A DNA stretch of 64,000 bases from Rapana venosa (taxonomy: Eukaryota; Mollusca; Gastropoda; Neogastropoda; Muricidae): the NCBI GenBank assembly GCA_028751875.1, contig CM054165.1:25393488-25457487 (forward strand), given 5' to 3'. Positions 15,601 to 29,500 of this stretch are shown here, piece by piece. The notes under the pieces are model-generated. The model worked only from the letters and a program-made list of their open reading frames with translations, had not been told where the DNA came from and did no database searches. Position 1 is the stretch's first letter, and each line of letters begins with the position of its first letter. Position numbers and translations under genes: made by a program.

Positions 15601-18351
15601 ACCCTAAGCCTAACCCTAACCCGAACCCTAACCCTAACCCTAACCATAACCATAACCCTAAACCTAACTACACCTAACTGAGCCTAACCCTAACCCTAAC
15701 ACAAACCCTAACATTTACCCTAAAATTAACCTTAACTCTCACATTAACCCAACCCCTCACTATCCCTAACGGTAACCCTAACCCTAACCCTAACCATAAC
15801 CCTAACTATAACCCTATCCCTAACTAATCCTAACCCTAACCCTAACACTAACCCTAACAAACCTTAACGCTAACCATAACCCTAACCCTAATTTTAACCC
15901 CAACTCTAACCCTAACCCTAACCCTAACCTAACCCTAACCCTAACCCTTTCCTAACCCTAACCCTAACCCTTAACCCTTATCCTAACCCTAACCTAACCC
16001 TAACCCTAACCCTAACCTAAGTTTAACCCTAACCCTAACACTTACCTAACCTAACCCTAACTAGCCCTAATCCTTTACCCTAACCTTAACCCTAAGCTTA
16101 ACCCTAACCTAACCCTTACCTTAACATTAACTAACCCTAACCCTAACTCTAACCCTAACCCTAACCCTAAACGAAACCATAACCTAACCCTAACCCTAAC
16201 CCTGACACTAATTCTACACCTAACTATCAACCTAAACCTAACCGTATCGCTAACCCAAACCCTTACACCAATCCGAACCCACACCCTAACTCAAACGTTT
16301 ACGTAACCCTAACCCTAACCTTATCACTAATCCTAACCTAACCCTTACCAAACCCTAAGCCTTACCCTAACCCTAACCCAAACATTAACCCTTACCCTAA
16401 ACCTAACTCACCTAACCCTAACCCTAACCCTAACCTAACCATAACCCTAACACTAACCCTAACCCTAACTAACCCTAACTAACTATAACCCAAACCCTTA
16501 CCCTAACCATAACCATAACCTAACGCTTACCCTAACCCTAACCGTAACCCTAACCCTAACCCTTACCCTAACCCTGACCCTAACCCTAACCATCACCTTA
16601 ATCCAAACCCTCACTAACCTTAACCCTAAGCCTAAACCTAACCCTAACCTTATCCCTAAATAATCATAACCCTAACCCTAACGCTAACCCATAACTAACC
16701 CTAACCCTAACCTAACCCTATCCTTACACTAACGTAATCGAAATCCTTAACCCTCACACAACCTTAACCCTTACCCTTACCCTAACCCTTAACCTTTACC
16801 CTAACCCTAACCCTAACCCTTATCTTAACCCGTACCTGACCCTAACACTAACCCTAACTACCCCTAAACCTAACCCTAACCCTAAACCTAACCCTTACCC
16901 TAACCCTAACCCTAACCCTTACCCTAACCCTTACCTTTACCTAACTAACCTCACCCTAACCTTAATTCACCATACCCTAAATCTTTCCCTTACCCTAACC
17001 AAACCCTAACGTAACCCTAACCTTAACCTTAACTCACCAAAACCTAACCCTTAACCTAACCCAAACCCTATCCCTACCCAACCCTAACCCTAACGTAACC
17101 CTAACCCTAACCTTTACCCTTACCGTAACCCTAACTAACCCTAACCCTAACCCTAACACTTACTCTATCTAACCCTAACCCTAACTTTAACCCTAACCCT
17201 AACTAACCCTAACCCTAACCCTTACCCTTACCCTAACTAAACTTAACCATAACCCTAACCCTAACCCAAACTTTAACCCTAACCCTAACCCTAACCTAAC
17301 ACTAACTCTTAAACCTAACCCTTACCCTAACCTTAATCCTAACCTTTATCTAACCCTAACCCTAACCATATCCCTAACCTAACCCTAACCCTAACCTAAC
17401 CATAACTCTTAAACCTAACCTTAACCCTAACCTTTGTCTAACCCTAACCCTAACGCTAACCCTTAACCCTAACCCTTACCCTAACTTTAACCCTAACCTA
17501 ACCCTAACCCTTACCCTAACCCTAACCTAAGTTTAACCCTAACCCTAACCCTTACCCTAACCTTAACCCTAAGCTTAACCCTAACACTAACCCTAACCCT
17601 TACCTTAACACTAACTAACCCTAACCCTAACTCTAACATTAACCCTAACCCTAACCCTAACCATAACCTAACCCTAACTCAAACACTGACCCTAATTCTA
17701 CACCTAACCATAAACCTAAACCTAACCGTATCGCGAACCCCAACCCTAACACCAACCCGAACACTAACCCTAACCCTAACGCTAACGTTACCCTAATCCT
17801 TACACTAACCCTATTCCTAACCCTAACCAAACCCTAAGCCTAACCTTAACCCTAACCCCAACACTAACCCTAACTCTAATCCTAACTCACCTAACCCTAA
17901 CCCCAACACTAACCCTAACTCTAACCTAAGTTTAACCCTAACCCTAACCCTTACCCTAACCTAACCCTAACTAGCCCTAACACTTTACCCTAACCTTTAC
18001 CCTTAGCTTAACCCTAACCCTAACTCTAACCCTAACCCTAACCCTAACCCTAACCCTAAACCTAACCATAACCTAACCCTAACCCTAACTCTGACCCTAA
18101 TTCTACACCTAACCATAAACCTAAACCTAACCGTATCGCTAACCCCAACCCTAACACCAACCCGAACACTAACCCTAACTCTAAAGCTAACGTAACCCTA
18201 ACCCTATCACTAATCCTAACCTAACCCTTACCAAACTCTAAGCCTTACACTAACCCTAACGCCAACATTAACCCTAACCCTAATCCTAACTCACCTAACC
18301 CTAACCCTAACCCTAACTCTAACCCTAACCCTAACCCTAACCTTACCCCTA
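9631..18351. repeat. Degenerate telomere-like array, block 3
   Basis: Cleaner CCCTAA-variant array. Positions 9640-10870 repeat the order of variants seen at 1650-2880, about 8 kb away, and 11150-11850 is a further related copy. The CCGTATCGCTAA marker recurs near 9826, 11397, 12865, 15118, 15416, 16243 and 18130. Open frames such as the Val-Arg repeat at 14207-14413 on the minus strand are just translated TTAGGG repeats. Confidence 0.93.
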
Positions 18352-18401
18352 ACCCTGATGTTTCTTAGCTAGCTTCAACAGGCAGACAACAATAATTGTG
18401 C

Positions 18402-18830
18402 TGATGATGTGGTTAGCGCCTTGGGTTACGGACTGGAAGGTCGCGGGTTCGATTCCCATAAGAGTCATAGGGATTTTTCGGACTCCGGCCGGCTCCTACC
18501 CAGAGTGAGTGTGCTGTGGGCTCAGTGGGAAGACTGGGACCACACAGTCGAGCTTCATCCACTTAACGGATGCGAGTTTGAGAGTGTTGCTCAAATTACC
18601 TGACCAACACTGCAGGTGTCTGTATCTCTCGGGCCCGGTTGACGCCGGGATATATTATGATAGTAAGCGTAGAGTACAACCCTGTCAAGTAGTCTCAAAG
18701 CATATGCACTTCCACAGCAGCATAATTACGTCATCCTCATTGTCATTGATCATCATGCAATTAAAAAAATTGCCTCTGATTCGGTGGTCCCAGTTCCTCT
18801 GGTCTCATGGTGACCTCAGATTCGGTTTGC
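18402..18830 (+). mobile_element. SINE-A, copy 1 (tRNA-derived head)
   Basis: A pol III B-box-like GGTTCGATTCC lies at 18446-18456, preceded by TGGTTAGCGCCTTGG as in a tRNA-like head; the A box is degraded. The body matches the copy at 46681-47045 in order, sharing GAGAGTGTTGCTCAAATTACC, GTAAGCGTAGAGTACAACCC, CATATGCACTTCCACAGCAG and TTGCCTCTGATTC. This copy keeps about 95 bp after the B box that the other lacks. The 3' boundary is uncertain. Confidence 0.8.
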
Positions 18831-19257
18831 CCATACACTTCTGTGCCTGTGGTAAGTGTGTGTCAAAGCCTTTGGGGTTGGAGGTTCGCGGGGGACGGTC
18901 GTTGGAGGGACGTTGTGGTGGTTGCCACCTCGGGTGGGCAACTCACTCAGTCTGGCTCCGCGACTGAGCTAATACTGTCGTTAGTAGGGGGCTTAGTAGG
19001 TGGTGTCCTGCGTATGTTAGCTCAGAACAGGCACTACTGAACACCGCCAAAGTGACCCAGCAGCAGTGCAGGGCCCCTCTGGCTGGTGGCCCCGCGGCGG
19101 CCTGATAGTGATTGGCTCCCTGTGGACCTCCGACTCTGAGGATGAGATATAAAAAATCTGGGTGTGGCTGTGGCGGGGAGATTGGAATGAGCGGCGCGGG
19201 AACAGCAGGACGGGGGACGTCACAGTAGATGAAGCAGCAAAAAAAACCAAAAACCAA

Positions 19258-19350
19258 AAAAATCCTGTTCCGCTGTTCGAAAGAGTAGGCCATTATGTGC
19301 CGGTGGGAACAGATGACAAAATTTAAAAACCCACATACACACGAGAAAAA
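19258..19350 (+). mobile_element. SINE-B 3' fragment
   Basis: Contains AATCCTGTTCCGC, GAGTAGGCCATTATGTGCC and GGTGGGAACAGATGACAAAA, matching the 3' half of the full SINE-B copy at 39431-39764. The tRNA-like head and the terminal tail are missing. It is followed by A-rich sequence leading back into telomere-like repeats. Confidence 0.8.
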
Positions 19351-19749
19351 AAAATCATCTGAGCGCTTTGTTAGAAAATTTTTTTTAAAAAAACAACAAC
19401 AACCCTAATCCTAACTCTAACCCTAACCCTAACCCTAAACCTAACCATAACCTAACCTTAACCCTAACACTGACCCTAATTCTACACCTAACCATGAACC
19501 TAAACCTAACCGTATCGCTAACCCCAACCCTAACACCAACCCGAACACTAACCCTAACCCTAACGCTAACGTTAACCTAACCCTAACCCTCACCCTATCC
19601 CTAACCCTAACCTAACCCTAACCAAACCCTAAGCCTAACCCTAACCCTAACCCTAACACTGACCCTAATTCTACACCTAACCATAAACCTAAACCTAACC
19701 CTAACTTTAACCCTAACCCTAACCCTAACCCTTACCCTAACCCTAACCC

Positions 19750-22700
19750 TAAACCTAACTAACCCTAACCCTAACCCTTACCCTAACCATTATCCTTACC
19801 CTAACTAACCTCACCCTAACCTTAACTCACCATACCCTAACCCTTACCCATACCCTATTCCTAACCCAACCCTAACGTAACCCTAACCCTTACCTTAACT
19901 CACCAAAACCTAACCCTAACCCTAACCCTAACCCTAACCCTACCATAACCCAAACCCTATCCCTACCCTACCTACCCTAACCCTAACGTAACCCTAACCC
20001 TCACCCTAACCATAACCTTCACCCTAACCCTAACTAGCTCTAACCCTAACCCTAACCCTTCCCAAATCTAACCCTAACCCTAACTTTAACCCTAACACTT
20101 ACCCTAACTAACCCTAACCCTTATCCTAACCCTTACCCTTACCTTAACTAACCCTAACCCTAACCCTAACTTTAACCCCAACCCTTACACTAACCCTAAC
20201 CCTTACGCTAACCCTAACCCTAACCATAACCCTTACGCTAACCCTAACCTAACCCGAAACCTTAAACCTAATCCTTACCTAACCTTAACCCTAACCTTTA
20301 TACTAACCCTAGCCCTAACCCTAACCCTAACCTAATCTAACCCTAACCCTAACCCTTACCTAACCCAAATTCTACACCTAACCATAAAACCTTTACCAAA
20401 CCGTATCTCTTACCCAAACCCTAACACCAACCCTAACCCTAACCCTTACCTAACGCTAACGTAACACTAACCCTAACACTTACCCAACCCTAACAATAAC
20501 CCTATCCCGAACCATAACCCCAAACCCTTAACCTAACCCTTACCCTAACTAACCCCAACCCTAACCCTGACCTTAACTAACCGTAACCGTAACCCTAACC
20601 CTAACCCTCACTTTTACCCCAACCCTAACCCTAACCCTAAACCATACCCTAACCCTATCCCTAACCCTTACCCTAACTAACCCTACCCCTAACGCTAACA
20701 CTAACCCTAACTAAACCTAACTAACCCTAACCCTAACCCTAACCCTAACTTTAACCCTAACCCTGATACCTAACCCTAACCCTAACCCTTACCTTTACCC
20801 TAATGCTAACCTTAACCCTCAACGTAACCTAACCCTAATTATACAACTAACCATCAACCTAAACCTAACCGTATCGCTAACCCCTACCCTATCACCAACC
20901 CTAACCTTAACCCTTATCCTAACGCTAACGTAACCCTAACCCTAACCCTTACCCAACCCAAACAATAACCCTATCCCGAATCCTAACCCTAACCCTTACC
21001 CTACCCCAACTAACCCTAACCCACACCCTAACTAACCCTCACCCTAACCCTAACCCTAACCCTTACCCTAACACTAACACTAACCTAACCCTAACCCAAA
21101 CCCTGATCCTAATTCTATACCTAACCAAAAACCTACACCTAACCGTATCCCTAACTCCAACCCTAACAGCAACCCTAACCCTAACCCTAACGCTAACGTA
21201 ACCCTAACCGTAACCCTTACCCAACCCTAACAATATCCCTATCCATAACCCTTACCCTAACCCTAACCCAGACCCTTACCCGAACCCTTAACCTCACCCT
21301 AACACTAACCCTAACCCTAACCCTTATCCAAACGCTAACGTAACCCTAACCCTAACCTTTACCCAACCCTAACAATAACCCTAGCCGAACGCTAACCCTA
21401 ACCCTAACCCTACTCTAACTAACCTTAACCCTAACCTTATCCTTAACCCTAACCTAATCATAACCAAACCCTAAGCCTAACCCTAACCCAAACACTAACC
21501 CTAACTCTAATCCTAACTCACCTAACCCTAACCCTAACCCTAACCCTAACTCTAACCCCAACCCTAACCCTAACCCTAACTAAACCTAACTAACCATAAC
21601 CCAAAACGTAATCCCCAACCTAACCTTAACTCTAACCCTAACACTAATCCTTACCCTAACCCTAAACCTAACTAACCCTAACCCTTACCCTAATCCTTAC
21701 TCTTACCCTAACTAACCTCACCCTAACCTTAACTCACCATACCCTAACTCTTACCCTTACCATAACCCTAACCAAACCCTAACGTAACCCTAACCCTAAC
21801 CTTAACTCACCAAAACCAAACCCTGACCCTAACCCTAACCCAAACCCTATCCCTACCCTACCCTAACCCTAACGTAACCCTAACCCTCACACTAACCCTA
21901 ACCCCTACCCTAACCCTAACTAACCCTAACCCTAACCCTAACCCTTCCCCAATCTAACCCTAACCCTAACTTTAACCCTAACCCTAACCCTAACTAACCC
22001 TAACCCTTATCCTAACCCTTACCCTTACCTTAACTAACCCTAACCCTAACCTTAACTTTAAACCCAACCCTAACACTAACCCTAACCCAAACCCTAACCC
22101 TAACCATAACCCTTACGCTAACCCTAACCTAACCCGAAACCTTAAACCTAACCCTTACCTAACCTTAACCCTAACCTTTATCTAACCCTAACCCTAACCC
22201 TAACCCTAACCTAATCTAACCCTAACCCTAACCCTTACCTAACCCAAATTCTACACCTAACCATAAACCTTTACCAAACCGTATCTCTTACCCAAACCCT
22301 AACACCAACCCTAACCCTAACCCTTATCCTAACGCTAACGTAACACTAACCCTAACACTTACCCAACCCTAACAATAACCCTATCCCGAACCATAACCCA
22401 AAACCCTTAACCTAACCCTCACCCTAACTAACCCCAACCCTAACCCTGACCCTAACTAACCGTAACCGTAACCCTAACCCTAACCCTCACTTTTACCCCG
22501 ACCCTAACCCTAACCCTAAACCATACCGTAACCCTAACCCTAACCCTTACCCTAACTAACCCTACCCCTAACGCTAACACTAACCCTAACTAAACCTAAC
22601 TAAAACCCCAACCCTAACCCTAACTTTAACCCTAACCCTGATCCTAACCTAACCCTAACCCTAACCATTACCTTTACCCTAATGCTAACCCTAACCCTCA

Positions 22701-23400
22701 ACTTAACCTAACCCTAATTATACAACTAACCATCAACCTAAACCTAACCGTATCGCTAACCCCTACCCTATCACCAACCCTAACCTTAACCCTTATCCTA
22801 ACGCTAACGTAACCCTAACCCTAACCCTTACCCAACCCAAACAATAACCCTATCCCGAACCCTAACCCTAACCCTTACCCTACCCCAACTAACCCTAACC
22901 CTAACCCACACCCTAACTAACCCTAACCCTAACCCTTACCCTAACCCTTACCCTAACACTAACACTAAACTAACCCTAACCCAAACCTGATCCTAATTCT
23001 ATACCTAACCAAAAACCTACACCTAACCGTATCGCTAACTCCAACCCTAACAGCAACCCTAACCCTTACCCTAACGCTAACGTAACCCTAACCGTAACCC
23101 TTACCCAACCCTAACAATAACCCTATCTATAACCCTTACCCTAACCCTAACCCAGACCCTTACCCGAACCCTTAACCTCACCCTAACCCTAACCCTAACC
23201 CTAACCTAACCCTAACCATACCCTAACCCTAACCCTAACCATAACCCTAACCATAACCCTAACCCTACCCTAACTACACCTAACTAAACCCTAACCCTAA
23301 CACTAACACTAACCCTAATACTTACCCAAACCCTAACCTTAACCCTCACATTAACCCTAACCCTCACTATCCCTAACGGTAACCCTAACCCTAACCTTAC
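19750..23400. repeat. Higher-order telomere-like repeat, ~1.88 kb unit, 2 copies
   Basis: The order of variant units in 19750-21600 recurs at 21630-23400. The landmark TCTACACCTAACCATAAA is at 20371 and again at 22250, an offset of 1879 bp. Unusual variants on both sides, such as CCTTTACCAAACCGTATCTC and AATTATACAACTAACC, are shared, so this is duplication of a long segment, not chance. Confidence 0.75.
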
Positions 23401-26400
23401 TCTAACTCTAATCCTATCCCTAACTAATCCTAACCCTAACCCTAACGCTAATCCTAACAAACCCTCATTCTAACCATAACCATAACCCTAACATTAACCC
23501 CAACCCTAACCCTAACCCTAACCTAACCCTAAACCCTTACTCTAACCCTAACCCTTTCCTAACCCTAACACTAACCCTTAACCCTAACCCTAACCCTAAC
23601 CTAACTCTAACCCTAACCCTATATAATTTTAACCATAACCCTAAACCTTACCCTAACCTAACCCTAACTAGCCTAACCCTTTACCCTAACCTTAACCCTA
23701 AGCATAACCTTAACCCTAACTTAACCCTTACCTTAACACTAACAAACCCTAACCCTAACCCTAACTCTAACTCTAACCCTAACCCTAACCCTAACCCTAA
23801 CAACCATAACCTAACCTTAACCCTAACCCTGACCCTAATTCTACACCTAACCATAAACCAAAAACCTAACCCTAACTTTAACCCTAACCCTAACCCTTAC
23901 CCTAACCCTAACCCTTACCCTAACCATTACCCTTACCCTAACTAACCTCACCCTAACCTTAACTCATCATACCCTAACTCTTACCCTTACCCTAATCTAT
24001 AACCCAACCCTAACGTAACCCTAACCTTTACACTAACTCACCAAAACCTAAACCTAACCCTAACCCTAACCCTAACCCAAACCCTATCCTACCCTACCCT
24101 ACCCTAACCCTAACGTAACCTAACCCTCACCCTAACCATAACCTTTACCCTAACCCTAACTAACTCTAACCCTAACCCTAACCCTTCCCAATCTAACCCT
24201 AACCCTAACCCTAACTTAACCCTAACACTTACCCTAACCTTAACCCTAACCCTAACTAACCCTAACCCTCACCTTAACCCTTACCCTTACTCTAACTAAC
24301 CCTAACCCTAACCCTAACTTTAACCCCAACCCTTACACTAACCCTAACCCTTACGCTAACCCTAACATAATCCGAACCCTTAAACCTAACCTTCTCTTAA
24401 CCCTAACCTTTATCTAACCCTAACCTTGACCCTAACCCTAACCGTAACCCTTACCCTAATCCTAACACTAATCTTAACCCTAACCCTAACCTAACCTAAC
24501 CCTAACCCTAACCTAACCCAAATTCTACACCTAACCATAAACCTATACCTAACCGTATCCTAAACCCCAACACTAACACTAACCCTAACCCTAACCCTTA
24601 TCCAAACGCTAACGTAACCCTAACCCTAACCTTTACCCAACCCTAACAATAACCCTATCCCGAACCCTAACCCTCACTTTAAACCCAACCCTAACCCTAA
24701 CCCCTAAACCTAACCCTAACCCTAACCCTTACCCTAACTAACCCTAACCCTAACGCTAACACTAACCCTAAATAAACCTAACTAACCCTAACCCTAACCC
24801 TAACTTTAACCCTAACCCTGACCCTAACCTAACCCTAACGCTAAACCTTACCTTTACCCTAATGCTAACCGTAACCCTAAACTTAACCTAACCCTAATTC
24901 TACACCTAACCATCAACCTAAACCAAACCGTTTTGCTAACCCCTACCCTATCACCAACCCTAACCCTAACCCTTATCCTAACGCTAACGTAACCCTAACC
25001 CTAACCCATACCCAACCCAAACAATAACCCTATCCCGAACCCTAACCCTAACCCTTACCCTACCCTAACTAACCCTAACCCTAACCCACACCCTAACTAA
25101 CCCTCACCATAACCCTAACCCTAACCCTTACCCTAACACTAACACTAACCTAACCCTAACCCAAACCCTGATCCTAATTCTACACCTAACCAAAAACCTA
25201 TACCTAACCGTATCGCTAACTCAAACCCTAACAGCAACCCTAACCCTAACGCTAACGTAAATCTAACCGTAACCCTTACCCTACCCTAACAATAACCCTA
25301 TCCCGAACCCTTACCCATAACCCTAACCTAACCCCTACCCTAACCCTAACCCTGACCCTAACCTAACCCTAACCCTAACCCTTACCTTTACCCTAATGCT
25401 AACCCTAACCCTAAACTTAACTTAACCCTAATTTTACACCTAACCATCAACCTAAACCTAACCGTATCGCTAACCCCTACCCTATCACCAACCCTAACCC
25501 TAACCCTTATCCTAACGCTAACGTAACCCTAACCCTAACCCTTACCCAACCCAAACAATAACCCTATCCCGAACCCTAACCCTAACCCTTACCCTACCCT
25601 AACTAACCCTAACCCTAACCACACCCTAACTAACCCTCACACTAACCCTAACCCTAACCCTTACCCTAACACTAACACAAACCTAACCCTAACCCAAACC
25701 CTGATCCTAATTCTACACCTAACCAAAAACCTACACCTAACCGGATCGCTAACTCAAACCCTAACAGCAACCCTAACCCTAACCCTAACGCTAACGTAAT
25801 CCTAACCGTAACCCTTACCCAACCTAACAATAACCCTATCCCGAACCCTTACCCTAACCCTAACCCTGACCCTTACCCTAACCCTAAACCTCACCCTAAC
25901 CCTAACCCTAACCCTAACCCTAACCCTAACCATAACCCTAAGCCTAACCCTAACCCTAACCCTAACCCTAACCCTAACCCTAACCCTAACCCTAACCCTA
26001 ACCCTACACCTAACCCTAACCCTAACCCTAACCCTAACACTAACCCTAACCCTAACCTTAACCCTCACATTAACCATAACCCTCACTATCCCTAACGGTA
26101 ACCCTAACCCTTACCTAACTCTAATCCTATCCCTAACTAATCCTAACCCTAACCCTAACGCTAATCCTAACAAACCCTAATCCTAACCATAACCATAACC
26201 CTAACATTAACCCCAACCTTAACCCTAACCCTAACCCTAACCCTAACCTAACCCTAACCCTAACTCTAACCCTAACCCTTTCCTAACCCTAACCCTAACC
26301 CTTCACCCTAACCCTAACCCTAACCCTAACCTAACCCAAACCCTAACCCTATACTAAGTTTAACCATAACCCTAACACTTACCCTAACCTAACCCTAACT

Positions 26401-26599
26401 AGCCCTAACCCTTACCCTAACCCTAACCCTAACCCTAAACCTCACCCTAACCCTAACCCTAACCCGAACCCTAACCTAACCATACCCTAAGCCTTACCCT
26501 AACCCCAACACTAACCCTAACCCTAACCATAACCATAACCATAACCATAACTACACCTAACTAACCCTAACCCTAACCCTAACACGAACCCTAACCCTT

Positions 26600-29500
26600 A
26601 CCCTAACCCTAACCTTAACCCTCACATTAACCCTAACCCTCACTATCCCTAACGGTAACCCTAACCCTAACCCTTACTCTAAATCTAACCCTATCCCTAA
26701 CTAATCCTAACCCTAACCCTAACGCTAATCCTAACAAACCCTAATCCTAACCATAACCATAACCCTAACATTAACCCCAAGCCTAACCCTAACCCTAACC
26801 CTAACCAACCCTAACCCAACTCTAATCAACCCTTTCTAACCCAACCCTTAACCCTAACCCTAAGCATAACCTCACCCTACCTAACCTTACCTTAACACTA
26901 ACTAACCCTAACCCTAACGCTACTCAACCCTAACCCTAACCACCCTAACCATAACCTAACCTTAACCCTAACCCTCACTAATTCTACACCTAACCATAAA
27001 CCTAACCTAACCGTATCTCTAACCCCAACCCTAACACCAACCCTAACCCAACCTTATCCTAACGCTAACGTAACGCAACACTAACACATACCCAACCCTA
27101 CAATAACCCTATCCGAACCCAACCCAAAACCCTTACCCTAACCTAACCCTAACTAACCCAAACTCTAACCCTCACCCTACTAACCGTAACCCAACCCTAA
27201 CCTTAACCCTCACTTTAAACCCCAACCCAACCTAACCCTAAACCTAACCCTAACCCAACCCTTACCCTAACTACCCTAACCCTAACGCTAACACTTTCCC
27301 TAACTAAGCCTAACTAACCTTACCTTAACCCTAACTTTAACCCTAACCCTGACCCTAACCTAATCCTAACCCTAACCCTTACCTTTACCCTAAGCTAACC
27401 CTAACCCTAAACTTAACCTAACCCTAATTCTACATCTAACCATCAACCTAAACCTAACCGTATCGCTAATCCCTACCCATCACAACCCTAACCCTAACCC
27501 TATCCTAACGCTAACGTAACCCTAACCCTAACCCTACCCAACCCAAACAATAACCCTATCCCGAACCCTAATCCTAACCCTTACCCTACCATAACTAACC
27601 CTAACCCTAAACCTCACCCTAACTAACCCTTACCCTAACCCTAACCCTAACCCTTACCCTAAACTAACACTAACCTAACCCTAACCCAAACCCTGACCCT
27701 AAATTCTACACCTAACCATAAACCTATACCTAACCGTATCGCTAACTCCAACCATAACACAACGCTAACCCTAACCCTACGCTAACGTAACCCTAACCGT
27801 AACCCTTACCCAACCCTAACAAAACCCTATCCCGAACCCTTACCCTAACCTTAACCCTAAACCTCACCCTAACACTAACCCAACCTAACCCTAACCATAC
27901 CCTAAGCCTACCCTAACCCCAACACTAACCCTAACCCTTACCATAACCCTAACCCTTACTACACATAACTAACCCTAACCCTAACCTAACACGAACCCTA
28001 ACCCTTACCCTAACCCTAACCTTAACCCTCACATTAACCCTAACACGAACCCTAACCTTACCCTAACCCTAACCCTTACTCTAAATCTAACCCTATCCCT
28101 AACTAATCCTAACCCTAACCCTAACGCTAATCCTAACAAACCCTAATCCTAACCATAACCATAACCCTAACATTAACCCCAAGCCTAACCCTAACCCTAA
28201 CCCTAACCTAACCCTAACCCTAACTCTAATCCTAACCCTTTCCTAACCCTAACCCTTAACCCTAACCCTAAGCATAACCTTCACCCTAACCTAACCCTAC
28301 CTTAACACTAACTAACCCTAACCCTAACGCTTACTCTAACCCTAACCCTAACCCTAACCCTAACCATAACCAACCTTAACCCTAACCCTGACCCTAATTC
28401 TACACCTAACCATAAACCTTAACCTAACCGTATCTCTAACCCCAACCCTAACACCAACCCTAACCCTAACCCTTATCCTAACGCTAACGTAACGCTAACA
28501 CTAACACTTACCCAACCCTAACAATAACCCTATCCCGAACCCTAACCCAAAACCCTTACCCTAACCCTAACCCTAACTAACCCAAACTCTAACCCTCACC
28601 CTAACTAACCGTAACCCTAACCCTAACCTTAACCCTCACTTTAACCCCAACCCTAACCCTAACCCTAAACCTAACCCTAACCCTAACCCTTACCCTAACT
28701 AACCCTAACCCTAACGCTAACACTTACCCTAACTAAGCCTAACTAACCCTTACCTTAACCCTAACTTTAACCCTAACCCTGACCCTAACCTAATCCTAAC
28801 CCTAACCCTTACCTTTACCCTAATGCTAACCCTAACCCTAAACTTAACCTAACCCTAATTCTACATCTAACCATCAACCTAAACCTAACCGTATCGCTAA
28901 TCCCTACCCTATCACCAACCCTAACCCTAACCCTTATCCTAACGCTAACGTAACCCTAACCCTAACCCTTACCCAACCCAAACAATAACCCTATCCCGAA
29001 CCCTAATCCTAACCCTTACCCTACCATAACTAACCCTAACCCTAAACCTCACCCTAACTAACCCTTACCCTAACCCTAACCCTAACCCTTACCCTAACAC
29101 TAACACTAACCTAACCCTAACCCAAACCCTGACCCTAATTCTACACCTAACCATAAACCTATACCTAACCGTATCGCTAACTCCAACCATAACAGCAACG
29201 CTAACCCTAACCCTAACGCTAACGTAACCCTAACCGTAACCCTTACCCAACCCTAACAATAACCCTATCCCGAACCCTTACCCTAACCTTAACCCTAAAC
29301 CTCACCCTAACACTAACCCTAACCTAACCCTAACCATACCCTAAGCCTAACCCTAACCCCAACACTAACCCTAACCCTTACCATAACCCTAACCCTTACT
29401 ACACATAACTAACCCTAAACCTAACCCTTACCCTAACACTAACCCTAACCCTAACCCTTACCCTAACCTTAACCCTCACATTAACCCTAACCCTCACTAT

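Larger units (their letters stand above)
18352..19403. other. Non-telomeric island inside the telomere-like array
   Basis: About 1.05 kb of unrelated, higher-complexity DNA with telomere-like repeats directly on both sides. It starts with a SINE-A copy and ends with a SINE-B 3' fragment and A-rich sequence. The middle (18960-19257) is GC-richer and unassigned. Small open frames here (for example 18509-18967 on plus and 18943-19293 on minus) overlap SINE sequence on both strands and show no protein motif. Target-site duplications cannot be recognised in repetitive flanks. Confidence 0.85.

Noticed and set aside
18509..18967. 152-codon plus frame in the telomeric island
   Set aside because: It runs through SINE-A; overlapping frames on both strands are also open and no protein motif is visible.
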